Part shown: piece by piece, positions 1 to 8,378 of the stretch
Numbering within the stretch: the stretch's first letter is position 1
Layout: each line of letters opens with the position of its first letter
Source of the DNA: Acidobacteriota bacterium
Lineage (GTDB): Bacteria > Acidobacteriota > Blastocatellia > Pyrinomonadales > Pyrinomonadaceae
Direction of reading: 5' to 3'
Assembly: GCA_019242475.1 (NCBI GenBank)
Contig: JAFAVK010000035.1
Span: forward strand, 39,074-103,073
DNA: 64,000 bases
The notes under the pieces: generated by a model
The model's input: only the letters and a program-made list of their open reading frames with translations
What the model was told of the DNA's origin: nothing
The model's database searches: none
Translations under genes and position numbers: made by a program

Positions 1-2325
1 CGCTGGATTCTCGCCATCGTCTCCAACGCGCAGACGGCCAACTCGTCGATCAGCGTCGCCGTCTCGCAGACCTCCGACCCGGCCGGCGGCTACAACGTCT
101 TCCGCTTCGTCGTCGGCTGCGCGAGCGGCGAGACGGGCTGCGCCTCGGGCGGCGAATGGGCCGACTACCCGATGCTCGGCTTCAACAAGAACTGGATCGC
201 CGTCGGGGTGAACATGTTCAACTTCGCGGCGAACGTGAACAATAACGACAAGGTGCTCGTGCTCGACTACCCTTCGGCGCGCGCGGGCGCGGCCGTCGCC
301 ACCATCGTCAGCGGCACCGGCATCGGCTTCTGCGACTACCCGGTCACGACCTACTCCGCGACGGAGGAGACGCTCTACCTCATCAAGCACGGGTCGAGCG
401 GCGACGCGACCTACAGGGTCTCGACCATCACGGGCACGCCCGCCGCCCCGTCGTTAACCGTCCCCGACACGTTTCAGACGCGCCCCGGCGGCGGCTGGGC
501 GCAGCCGGGCGGCGACTTCCTCCCGCAGCAGTGCGTCCCCGGGGTCGGCGCCCCGACGCAGGTCTGCCCGGCCTCCCCCCGCGCCATCGACGTGAGTGAC
601 TCGCAGGTGCGCTCAAGCCCCGCCTTCCGCAACGGCAAGATTTATTACGCGCAGACCGTCGGGCTGCCGGCCGGCGGGATGACTCACACGGCCGCGCAGT
701 GGACAGTCTTGGACGCCGCGACCGGCAACTTCCTCGACGGCGGCCGCGTCGAGGACGCCGCCGCCACGGTCACGAACGGCGGCAGGCACTACGCCTACCC
801 CTCGCTCTCCGTCAACAAGAACGGCGACGTGTTGATGGGCTTCTCCGAGTTCGAGTCGGACGACTACGCCGACGCGGGCTACAGCTTCCGGCTGGGGACG
901 GACGCGCCCGGCACGATGCGCGACCCGGTCATCTACAAGGAGGGCGAGGACTACTACGAGAAGACTTTCGGCGCGGCGCGCAACCGCTGGGGCGACTACA
1001 GCCACACCGTCATCGACCCCTTCAACGACCGCGACCTGTGGACGGTTCAGGAGTACGCGGGGACGCGCGTGGGCGTGACGGGGACGGGCTCGAACGAATC
1101 GCGCTGGGGAACCTGGTGGGCGAAGGTGACGGCGCCGGCCGTGGCGGGCGACCTGCTCATCTCAGAGTTCCGCCTGTTCGGCCCCAACGGCCCGGCGCCG
1201 GCCGTGCCGGGCGGCCCGGCCCCCGAGCCGAACGAGGACGAGTTCGTCGAGCTTTACAACAACAACGACACGCCGCTCACCGTCGCCGCGGCGGACGGCT
1301 CGGCCGGCTACTCTGTGGCGGCCTCGGACGGCGTCATCCGCTGCACGATTCCGAACGGCACCGTCATCCCCGCGCGCGGGCACTTCCTCTGCGCCAACTC
1401 CGACGGCTACAGCCTCGGCGGCTCTCCGGCCGGGGCGGGCACGACCGCGACGCCCGACGCCACCTACACCGACAACATCCGGAACAACTCCGGCATCGCC
1501 CTCTTCAACACGGCGAACACGGCCAACTACTCGGCGACGACGCGGCTCGACGCGGCCGGCCCGACGAGCGAGGCGAACGCGCTCTACAAAGAAGGCTCGG
1601 GCTACGCGCCGCTGACGCAGTACCTCATCGACTACAGCCTCTACCGCGACACGTGCGGCAAGGGCGGCTCGGTCACGGCGCTCGGCGCCTGCCCGACCGG
1701 CGGCCTCCCGCGGGACACGGACGACAACGCGACCGACTTCCTTTTCGTTGACACGAACGCCACGCCGGCCGGCGCCGGGCAGAGGCTCGGCGCGCCGGGG
1801 CCGGAGAACCTTTCGAGCCCCGTCCAGCGCAACGGCCAAGTCGCGGTCGGCAACCTCGACCCCGCGGTCGGCACCTCCAGCCCGCCCAACCGCGTCCGCA
1901 CCTTCGCGGAGGACGGGGCGAACAACTCGACCTTCGGCACGCTCCTGATTCGCAGGACGATCACGAACAACACGGGGGCGCCCGTCACGCGGCTGCGCTT
2001 CCGCGTGGTTGACCAGACGACCTACCCGGCGCCCCCCGGCTCCGCCGACCTGCGCGCGCGCACGTCGGGCGCGACGCCTATCGTCGTGACGATCACGGGG
2101 ACGAACCCGGCCTGCACGGGCCGGGCGTGCACGGTGCAGCAGACGACGCTGGAAACGCCGCCCGCGCAGCCGAACGGCGGCGGCCTCAACGCGACGCTCT
2201 CGGCCGGCTCGGTGACGCTGGCGAACCCCGTCCCCGCCGGCGGCCAGATCAACGTCCAGTTCCTGCTCGGCATCCAGCAGACGGGCACGTTCAAGTTCTT
2301 CTTCAACGTGGAGGCGCTGCCGTAG
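1..2325 (+). CDS. Secreted protein with lamin-tail-like domain, 5' truncated by the window edge
   Basis: The reading frame is open from the first base, so the true start lies upstream and only the last ~774 residues are visible. The first part (to about residue 380) looks like a beta-rich extracellular domain with many Gly, Asn, Asp and aromatic residues. It is followed by a segment starting GDLLISEFRLFG and containing DEFVELYNNN, which fits the lamin-tail domain (LTD) found in secreted bacterial proteins. The C-terminal ~200 residues are again beta-rich and resemble a surface repeat domain. No catalytic motif is recognisable. The role is probably extracellular or surface-associated, but the substrate is unknown. 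The 3' end overlaps the convergent EamA gene by 23 bp. Confidence 0.75.
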   Translation, partial: RWILAIVSNAQTANSSISVAVSQTSDPAGGYNVFRFVVGCASGETGCASGGEWADYPMLGFNKNWIAVGVNMFNFAANVNNNDKVLVLDYPSARAGAAVATIVSGTGIGFCDYPVTTYSATEETLYLIKHGSSGDATYRVSTITGTPAAPSLTVPDTFQTRPGGGWAQPGGDFLPQQCVPGVGAPTQVCPASPRAIDVSDSQVRSSPAFRNGKIYYAQTVGLPAGGMTHTAAQWTVLDAATGNFLDGGRVEDAAATVTNGGRHYAYPSLSVNKNGDVLMGFSEFESDDYADAGYSFRLGTDAPGTMRDPVIYKEGEDYYEKTFGAARNRWGDYSHTVIDPFNDRDLWTVQEYAGTRVGVTGTGSNESRWGTWWAKVTAPAVAGDLLISEFRLFGPNGPAPAVPGGPAPEPNEDEFVELYNNNDTPLTVAAADGSAGYSVAASDGVIRCTIPNGTVIPARGHFLCANSDGYSLGGSPAGAGTTATPDATYTDNIRNNSGIALFNTANTANYSATTRLDAAGPTSEANALYKEGSGYAPLTQYLIDYSLYRDTCGKGGSVTALGACPTGGLPRDTDDNATDFLFVDTNATPAGAGQRLGAPGPENLSSPVQRNGQVAVGNLDPAVGTSSPPNRVRTFAEDGANNSTFGTLLIRRTITNNTGAPVTRLRFRVVDQTTYPAPPGSADLRARTSGATPIVVTITGTNPACTGRACTVQQTTLETPPAQPNGGGLNATLSAGSVTLANPVPAGGQINVQFLLGIQQTGTFKFFFNVEALP

Positions 2326-3232
2326 CCTCGGGCGCGAGGGATTCGGCGGCGACCGGGGAGGCTTTCGGCGCGCGGCGCAACACGACGAGCGCGACGCCGG
2401 ACATGATGACGGCGCCGCCCGCCAACGTCCTCCACGAAAGCTCCTCGTGGAGCGCGACGACCCCGAGCAGCACGGCCGCCAGCGGGGTGACGAGCGCGAT
2501 CAGCATCGTCTTCGTCACGTCCACGTGTCGCACCAGCCAGTAGAAGAGCAGGAACGCCGCCACCGACCCGACCAGCGTCAGGTAGAGCAGGCACACGACC
2601 GCGAGCGGCGTCCAGCGCAGGTTGAGCGGGCTCCCTTCCAGCACGAGCGCCGCCGACGCGAGCGCCAGAAAGCCGCACGCCATCTGCCCCGCCGACAGCA
2701 CCGACGCGTCCAGCTTCGCCGCCTTCGCCTTCACCAGCACGTTCGCCCACGACACGAAGACCGCGCCCGCCACCACGGCCGCGCTCCCCCACAAGGCCAT
2801 CGAGCCCTCGGAGCCCAACTGGTGCGAGAAGATGACGCCGACGCCGACGACGCCGAGCAGCGCGCCCGAAAGCTTGCGCGCGTTCAGGCGCTCGCCCGGC
2901 AGGTACGGGTGGGCCAGAAGCATCCCGAAGACGGGGATGGTCGCCTGCAAGAGCGCCGCCAGCCCCGAGGAGATGTGCTGCTCGCCCCAGAAGAGCAGGC
3001 CGTAGTTGAGCCCGAAGGCCAGCACGCCCGTCTGCGCGAGCAGCAGCCACTCGCGCCCGCGCGGCAGGCGCGCGCGCCGCGCGGCGACGACGCACGAAAG
3101 GATGGCGGTGGCTAACAGGAAACGCGCGGCGGCGAAACTCAGCGGAGGGAGGTCGCGCAGGCCGAGCTTGATGAACATCCAGGTCGAGCCCCAGATGCAG
3201 CACAGCAGCAGGAAGACGACGCGCACCTTCAT
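2303..3232 (-). CDS. EamA/DMT-family transporter
   Basis: A 309-residue integral membrane protein of the drug/metabolite transporter superfamily. The protein is a series of about ten hydrophobic segments arranged as two EamA repeats, starting near residue 5 with the typical WGSTWMFIKLGL motif. Family members export amino acids or other small metabolites through the inner membrane; the substrate cannot be told here. I chose the ATG that begins MKVRVVFLL because it places the first membrane segment at the N-terminus as usual; a start 36 bp upstream is possible, and neither has a strong ribosome site. It stands alone, downstream of the Fis-like gene. Confidence 0.88.
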   Translation of the reverse strand: MKVRVVFLLLCCIWGSTWMFIKLGLRDLPPLSFAAARFLLATAILSCVVAARRARLPRGREWLLLAQTGVLAFGLNYGLLFWGEQHISSGLAALLQATIPVFGMLLAHPYLPGERLNARKLSGALLGVVGVGVIFSHQLGSEGSMALWGSAAVVAGAVFVSWANVLVKAKAAKLDASVLSAGQMACGFLALASAALVLEGSPLNLRWTPLAVVCLLYLTLVGSVAAFLLFYWLVRHVDVTKTMLIALVTPLAAVLLGVVALHEELSWRTLAGGAVIMSGVALVVLRRAPKASPVAAESLAPEATAAPPR

Positions 3233-3273
3233 CTGAATTTCTATACGTGAATCGGCGGTGAAAGGCAAAGGGG

Positions 3274-3375
3274 AGCAGCAGCCAGTAGAAAAACAGATGC
3301 GGCGCGTCTCAGCCTTCAGACCGAACGCGCCGCATTATCTTTCTACTGCCTACTGGCTACTGCCTACTGCCTCCG
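3274..3375. repeat. Intergenic dyad, AGTAGGC/CTACTGC word type
   Basis: The left arm around 3281-3291 (GCCAGTAGAAA) pairs with the right arm around 3340-3375, which is CTACTGCCTACTGGCTACTG repeated. An inner stem pairs GATGCGGCGCGT (3296-3307) with ACGCGCCGCATT (3325-3336). It lies between the Fis-like gene stop and the EamA gene start, and belongs to the same family as the elements at 21.0, 21.8, 47.6 and 60.9 kb. Confidence 0.7.
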
Positions 3376-3377
3376 CC

Positions 3378-3773
3378 CTACTGTGCTCCGTCTTCGCGGT
3401 AGAGGCCGACGACGTTGCCGGTGGTGGTCGGGGCGGCGTGCGGCTGGATGCGGTAGCGCTTGATCTTGGCGTTGAGGGTGGTGACCTTGAGGTTGAGCAT
3501 GCGCGCGGCGCGGCGCTGGTGGCCGCCCGTGCGCATCAGCGCCCAGCGGATGAGGTCGGTCTCGAAGCGGCGCACCTCTTCGGAGAAGTCAACGCTCGGC
3601 TTCGCTTCGAGCGAGCCGCTGCCCTTGATCGAATCGACCTCCTGGAGGAGCGCGAGCGCCAACTCCCTGAGCGTCTTGAGTCGGAGGGCCGCGCCCTGTT
3701 CGGGCGGCGTCGCGGCGGCGGGCTCCGGCTGGTCGGCCGACCGGTTGAACGCGTAGTGTCTCTGTTCCAACAT
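3378..3773 (-). CDS. Fis-type helix-turn-helix protein
   Basis: A 131-residue protein whose C-terminal ~45 residues form a Fis-type helix-turn-helix: FETDLIRWALMRTGGHQRRA followed by an ARMLNLKVTTLNAKIKRY recognition segment. This domain is usually the DNA-binding end of NtrC-type regulators, but here there is no AAA+ or receiver domain, only a short N-terminal part with a helical segment. It may be a small nucleoid or transcription factor. The ATG beginning MLEQRHYAFN is preferred over a longer reading because GGGAG lies upstream and the extra 37 residues are low-complexity. It follows the response regulator on the same strand after 219 bp, so they may be functionally linked. Confidence 0.75.
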   Translation of the reverse strand: MLEQRHYAFNRSADQPEPAAATPPEQGAALRLKTLRELALALLQEVDSIKGSGSLEAKPSVDFSEEVRRFETDLIRWALMRTGGHQRRAARMLNLKVTTLNAKIKRYRIQPHAAPTTTGNVVGLYREDGAQ

Positions 3774-3992
3774 AACTCGGTACAACTCCCTTCGGGTAAG
3801 GTCGGGCAAGTGTCGGGACTTGAGCCCGTGCTCGGCGCCCGCGGCGCCAACGGAGCAGGCCGCCGCTCGGGGCCGCCGTGTCAAGGGGGATTCTAAAGAG
3901 CGCCGAGTCGCGGGCGAAGGCTTTTGTGATGAACTGGACGCGCCGTGTGATGAAGCGGCCGGCCCAGGCGCGCGCGTCCGTTTCCGACCACG

Positions 3993-4778
3993 TCACAAAC
4001 TGTTGCCGAGCGCCGCCTGGAGCTTCTCGCGGTAGCTGCGCGAGAGAGTCAACTGCGTCCCGTCGTTGAGGATGACGTGGTACTCGCCGTGCGACCACGG
4101 CTGAAGCTCTTTAATGCGGTTGATGTTCGCAATCGCCGAGCGGTGGATGCGCACGAAGTCCTTCGGGTCGAGCTGTGCCTCTAAGGAGGAGATGGTCTCG
4201 CGCAAGAGGTACGCCTTCTTGCCCGTGTGGATCGAGACGTAGTTGCCCTCGGCCTCGATCCAATCGATCTCTTCGGTGTTGAGGAAGAAGACGCGCCCGC
4301 CGGTCTTCACCACCAGCCGCTCGCTGTAGCGCGTCTGCCCGCGCATCTGCTCCAGGAGCGCGATGATCCGCTCGTCCAGGGCGCCGCCGTTGTCGCGCCT
4401 GATCTGCCGCTTGGCCCGCTCCATCGCGGCGCGGAAGCGGTCGCGGTCGAAGGGCTTCAGGAGGTAGTCGAGCGCGTGGAACTCGAAGGCGCGGACGGCG
4501 TAGTGGTCGTAGGCCGTGATGAAGATGACGGGGGGCAGCCACTCGTCCTTCAGGGCTTCGAGGACGGCGAAGCCGCCGACCTCGGGCATCTGCACGTCGA
4601 GCAGCAGGAGGTCGGGCCTGAGCGTCTGGACGGCCTCGATGGCCTCGGCGCCGTTCGTGCATTCGCCGACGACGCGCAGGTCTGGGTCGTCGGCCGCCAT
4701 GCCGCGAATCTTCTCCCGCGCGAGCGGCTCGTCGTCCACGACGAGCACGCGGATGGGCGCCTGTGCGGCTTCCGTCAT
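3993..4778 (-). CDS. LytTR-family response regulator
   Basis: A 261-residue two-component response regulator. Residues ~8-125 are a receiver domain with the acidic pair in LVVDDEP, the phospho-acceptor aspartate at position 61 (DLLLLDVQMPE) and the conserved lysine in YLLKPFD. Residues ~155-255 are a LytTR DNA-binding domain (FVRIHRSAIANINRIKEL). Such regulators bind direct-repeat promoters and often control envelope, autolysis or secretion genes. The gene lies 207 bp downstream of the sensor kinase on the same strand, and they almost certainly form a pair. The ATG start gives a standard N-terminus. Confidence 0.93.
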   Translation of the reverse strand: MTEAAQAPIRVLVVDDEPLAREKIRGMAADDPDLRVVGECTNGAEAIEAVQTLRPDLLLLDVQMPEVGGFAVLEALKDEWLPPVIFITAYDHYAVRAFEFHALDYLLKPFDRDRFRAAMERAKRQIRRDNGGALDERIIALLEQMRGQTRYSERLVVKTGGRVFFLNTEEIDWIEAEGNYVSIHTGKKAYLLRETISSLEAQLDPKDFVRIHRSAIANINRIKELQPWSHGEYHVILNDGTQLTLSRSYREKLQAALGNSL

Positions 4779-4783
4779 AGGTT

Positions 4784-4893
4784 TTCGTGAATAGTGAATC
4801 GTGCACCGTGAACGGCCGCCGGGGAGTCGGCAGTAAGGCGCGGGCCGTGGAAAAGCGGGGCGGCCTGCGACCTACGATTCACGATTTACGAAA
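4784..4893. repeat. Intergenic dyad, CGTGAATCG word type
   Basis: CGTGAATAGTGAATCG (from about 4786) is matched by CGATTCACGATTTACG (about 4874-4889) in inverted orientation with two mismatches. It is between the sensor kinase and its response regulator, so it may influence readthrough in that pair. Confidence 0.6.
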
Positions 4894-4985
4894 AGAAAAC
4901 ACCGCGCTGAACCTGTTTGTGGCAAAAAGCGCCTTCGGGTTTCAGAAAAGTGTACGCGGGGACGTGTGGCGGGTTCCAGAAATTG

Positions 4986-6152
4986 TCAGGCGGGCGCGCC
5001 CTTCGCGGCGGGTATCTCCATCGTCACGAGGAGTCCGCCTTCGGGCGCGTTCTCAAGCTCGAAGCGGTGCGCGGCGCCGTAGAGCTGTTCGAGTCGCGCG
5101 CGCGTATTCGAGAGCCCGAGACCCTCCCTCAACCCGTCGTCCGGCCTTGTGATGGCCGCAAGCCCCGGCCCGTTGTCCCTGACCCGTATACGCAGCGACC
5201 CGTTCTCGCGTTTCGCGGAAATCTCCACGCGGCCGGGGCCGCGCGTCTGGGCGATGCCGTGGCGCAGGGCGTTCTCGACGATGGGTTGGAGGATGAGGTT
5301 GGGGACGGGCGCGTCGAGCGCGGCGGGCTCGACCTCGACGCTCGTCGTCAGTCGATCCTGGAAGCGCACGCGCTCGATCTCCAGGTAGCAGGTCAGGAAC
5401 TCAAGCTCCTTCTGGAGCGAGACCTCAAGCGCGCCGGAGTTCTCGAGCGTGAGCCGGAGGAAGTCGCCCAGGCGGGCGATCATGCGGTCGGCCGCGTCAG
5501 GGTCGCGGTGCAGGAGGGCGGAGATGGAGTGGAGCGTGTTGAAGAGGAAGTGCGGCTGGAGCTGCATCTTCAGGGCTTCGAGCTGCGCCTGCGTGAGCTG
5601 CGTCTGGAGGCGCGAGGCGCGCAGCTCGCCCTCGCGGTAGCGCCGGTAGTAGCGGAAGACCTGGTTCAAAAGCAGCAGCAGGCCGTAGATGCCGTAGTTC
5701 TCCGACGAATTGTAAATAATCCATTGGAGCGTCGTCGCCGGCCCGTAGTGCTTGTCGGGGCCGCTGACGAGGAGGAAGAAGTAGATGATCTGGAAGAGGC
5801 CCGAGATGACGACGACGAAGGCCGTGGCGAAGAGGAGGTGGAGCGGGACGCTGCGCCGCCAGAGGCGCCCCTCGACGGGGAAGCGGTCGGCGAGCCACAG
5901 GACGAGCACCGTGCCCAGAGCCCACAGGTACGGGTAGATGAACTGCTGTGAGGCGGCCTCGCGCCACGTCAGGGGCTTCTCGCTCAGCAGGCGCGTGTAG
6001 TAGAGCTGCCCGCTGAAGAAGAGGGCGAGCACCGTCCAGCCGGCGAAGATGATCGCCAGGCGCGTCAGGCGCCCGCGCCACACGCGCGCGCCGCCGCCGG
6101 CCTCGAAGCCCGCGGGGAGCGTGACGCCTTCGAGTGTCTCCGCTTCGGTCAA
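4986..6152 (-). CDS. LytS/YehU-type membrane sensor histidine kinase
   Basis: A 388-residue sensor kinase. The N-terminal ~170 residues hold about four to five hydrophobic segments, with no recognised periplasmic sensor fold. They are followed by a short coiled linker and a His_kinase domain with the phospho-acceptor histidine at 201 (QPHFLFNTLHSIS). The ATP-binding part has the N box (PIVENALRHG) near residue 290 and a G box (RVRDNGPGL) near 330. This is the architecture of LytS/YehU-type kinases that partner LytTR regulators, as the downstream gene is. The stimulus is unknown. Confidence 0.93.
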   Translation of the reverse strand: MTEAETLEGVTLPAGFEAGGGARVWRGRLTRLAIIFAGWTVLALFFSGQLYYTRLLSEKPLTWREAASQQFIYPYLWALGTVLVLWLADRFPVEGRLWRRSVPLHLLFATAFVVVISGLFQIIYFFLLVSGPDKHYGPATTLQWIIYNSSENYGIYGLLLLLNQVFRYYRRYREGELRASRLQTQLTQAQLEALKMQLQPHFLFNTLHSISALLHRDPDAADRMIARLGDFLRLTLENSGALEVSLQKELEFLTCYLEIERVRFQDRLTTSVEVEPAALDAPVPNLILQPIVENALRHGIAQTRGPGRVEISAKRENGSLRIRVRDNGPGLAAITRPDDGLREGLGLSNTRARLEQLYGAAHRFELENAPEGGLLVTMEIPAAKGAPA

Positions 6153-6360
6153 AACTTCAGCCTTCCTTTTTGAGCAGACCCGAGCCCGCGTCGTCCCTCC
6201 CGGGGGCGCTCTCGCGGTGCGGGATGTCGGGTTGACGCTTTCGGCGCGGGGTCGCGCGGTCGGGCGCAGAGGGCGAGAATAAGGGCCGTCGCCGCGCCTG
6301 TGAAGCGTTGTGTGACAAACCGGACTCCGGCCGTGACGAACGGGCGCGGGCCGCGGCGGC

Positions 6361-7146
6361 CTACCCGGGCGCGACGGCGGACGCGGTCTCGGCGGCGACG
6401 ACGTTCGTCAGCGTGCCGATGCGCGGGCTGTAGACGGAGAGCACGTCGCCCGGCTCGCAGTAGTATCTGCCCTCCGTCACCAGGCCGGTGCCGAGCATCA
6501 GCACGGTGCCGGGGCGGAGGAAGTCGTCGTCTCCGACGGCGATGCGTTTGGACGGCGGGGGGCGGTCGCCGTAGCCGCGGCGGCAGGCGACGATCATCCC
6601 GGGGATGGCAGCGGGCGGGTAGACGCTCCGCGAAGTGCTGTAGGCGCGGTCGTAGACGACCCGCCCCCCGCGCGACACGCGGAGCCCGACGGTGAGGTCT
6701 GACAGGTCGCCGACCTCCTCCGGCGTCAGGAACCGCGGGCCGAGGCTCCCACTGCCGCGCCATGCTTTCCCGAGGTAGGTGCCGTCGCTCTGCTCGGTGC
6801 GGCCGCGCACTTCGAGGCTCACGGCCGTCAGGTCGTTGGCGAGGGTCACGGCGAGCACCTCGTGGCGCTCGCCGAGCAGGACGGCGAGTTCGGGCTCGGG
6901 CCAGTGGCGCGCCAGGCCGCCGGCCGCGGGGTCTGTGCGCAGCCGCACCGCGCGGCCGTGGCCGACGAGCGAGCGCGCGTCGCCCTTGAAGAAGTAGCTG
7001 AAGTCGCCGTGCTGCGAGCTGTGGTGGCCGGCGGTGTCGCGCGTGAGGTGGCGGCGGACGGCGAGGCTCGTGCGGAAGGCGTGCGCGACGCCGATGACCT
7101 GAAGAATCTCCCCGAACTCGCCCGCCTCCACCCCGACCTTATTCAT
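6361..7146 (-). CDS. Fumarylacetoacetate-hydrolase-family enzyme
   Basis: A 261-residue protein of the FAH / 2-keto-4-pentenoate hydratase superfamily, in which a divalent metal helps cleave or hydrate keto acids. The family's metal-binding acids are visible: two Glu in EPELAVLLG and an Asp in TLANDLTAVSLE, followed by the usual GKAWRGSGSLGP loop. The N-terminal ~90 residues are shorter and more divergent than in fumarylacetoacetases. Its ATG overlaps the end of the SIS gene by 8 bp, so it is the third gene of a translationally coupled operon behind an aminotransferase and a SIS protein. A sugar- or aldarate-acid substrate (as for AraD1-like members) would suit the SIS partner, but that is inference. 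Confidence 0.75.
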   Translation of the reverse strand: MNKVGVEAGEFGEILQVIGVAHAFRTSLAVRRHLTRDTAGHHSSQHGDFSYFFKGDARSLVGHGRAVRLRTDPAAGGLARHWPEPELAVLLGERHEVLAVTLANDLTAVSLEVRGRTEQSDGTYLGKAWRGSGSLGPRFLTPEEVGDLSDLTVGLRVSRGGRVVYDRAYSTSRSVYPPAAIPGMIVACRRGYGDRPPPSKRIAVGDDDFLRPGTVLMLGTGLVTEGRYYCEPGDVLSVYSPRIGTLTNVVAAETASAVAPG

Positions 7147-8371
7147 TGAGTAGCCTCCGCTGGGCGAGGTCGTGCTCGATTAGGAAGCGCGCCGCGGCGG
7201 AGTCCGAACCCTCCCCGCGGCCGAGCAGCATCAAGCGGATCAGGCGCCCGAGGATGTGGCCGAACACCTGCGCGACGCCGGCCTGCGCCTGCGGCTCGCG
7301 CAGCCCCGTCGTGCAGGCTTTGACGTTCGCGTACTCGCGCGCGCGCCCCTCGCCCGCCGCCACGACGAGCGCCGGCACGCCCTCGGCGTGCAGCCGGCCG
7401 ACGACCTCCAGGAGCGCCGGCGAGTCGAGGCTCATCGAGTAGAAGAGCGCCACGCCGTCGCCGCCCACGTCGCCGGCGCCGGTGAGGTGTGACAGGTAGC
7501 GCCCGTGCCGGTCGTTGGAGATGCCCGAGAAGTCGCAGGCCGTCGGCGAAGACCTGATGAGCCTGCGCGGCGGGGACTCGACCTGGTAGACGCTGTCCCA
7601 GTAGAGGTTGTGCGCCGTGTGCTCGGCGCACGCGCTGAGCGCCGGGTCGTCGAAGCCGGACACGAGGACGAAGCGGCCCCGGCGGAAGGCTTTGACGGCG
7701 GCGGCGGCGGCGGCCGAGATGAAGTCCGCGGGGATGGCCCGCAGGGCGCGCGCGAGCCCCTCGGCGTGCGCGGCGACCGACGCGGCCCAGTCGCCCCGGC
7801 GGCCCTCGGGGGCGGGCCGTTCGAGCAGGTGCGCGAGCGACTGGATGATGTCTTCGGAGATCTGCTGATCCTCGAAGGGGGCGCTGAAGCAGCGGCCGGG
7901 CGGGACGACGCCGGACAGCCTCCCGCGGCCGGAGCCGACGAGCGCGACGGTCGGGAGCGAGTGGCGCGTGGCGTAGGAGGCCGCCTCGCAGAGGTTGTCG
8001 GAGTCGCCGCTCCCGCTGATGAGCACGAGCAGGTCGCGCGCGTCGGCGCCCTCCGCTTCGAGCACGCCCGCGAAGGAGATGCCGGGGTCGCCCCCCGCCC
8101 CGAGGCAGTTGACGAGGTGCACGTCCACGCCCGTCCTGACCCGCAGCACGGCGCCGCGCGCCGCCGCGTGGCGCTGAAGCGCGAACTCGATGCACTTGCC
8201 GATGGCGTGGCTGCCGCCGTTGCCGAAGATGTAGACGGTGCTGCGCGCGCGCGCCGGGGCGCCCTGCAGCTCGCGGCACAGCTCGCGCCCGTGGCGGCCG
8301 AGGAACGCGCGCACGCCCGCCGCGTAGCGGCCGGCGTAGTCGTCGCGGAACTCTTCTATCGCGTCGCGCAT
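7139..8371 (-). CDS. Double SIS-domain protein (phosphosugar isomerase/binding)
   Basis: A 410-residue protein. The N-terminal half is a GmhA-like SIS domain: FGNGGSHAIGK near residue 50 and VLISGSGDSDN near 135 are the phosphosugar-binding loops. The second half repeats the fold in weaker form (FVLVSGFDDP near 240, ALFYSMSLDSPALLEVVG near 315). SIS domains isomerise or sense phosphosugars; this could be an isomerase, a deaminase half or a regulator. It sits 7 bp after the aminotransferase and overlaps the FAH-family gene by 8 bp, giving a three-gene unit. The combination is not one I recognise from a named pathway. Confidence 0.75.
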   Translation of the reverse strand: MRDAIEEFRDDYAGRYAAGVRAFLGRHGRELCRELQGAPARARSTVYIFGNGGSHAIGKCIEFALQRHAAARGAVLRVRTGVDVHLVNCLGAGGDPGISFAGVLEAEGADARDLLVLISGSGDSDNLCEAASYATRHSLPTVALVGSGRGRLSGVVPPGRCFSAPFEDQQISEDIIQSLAHLLERPAPEGRRGDWAASVAAHAEGLARALRAIPADFISAAAAAAVKAFRRGRFVLVSGFDDPALSACAEHTAHNLYWDSVYQVESPPRRLIRSSPTACDFSGISNDRHGRYLSHLTGAGDVGGDGVALFYSMSLDSPALLEVVGRLHAEGVPALVVAAGEGRAREYANVKACTTGLREPQAQAGVAQVFGHILGRLIRLMLLGRGEGSDSAAARFLIEHDLAQRRLLNE

Positions 8372-8378
8372 CTTGCCC

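Noticed and set aside
613..1839. Minus- and plus-strand frames over the first gene (130, 225, 350 codons)
   Set aside because: All overlap the open lamin-tail-domain frame and show only Arg/Val-rich shadow composition.
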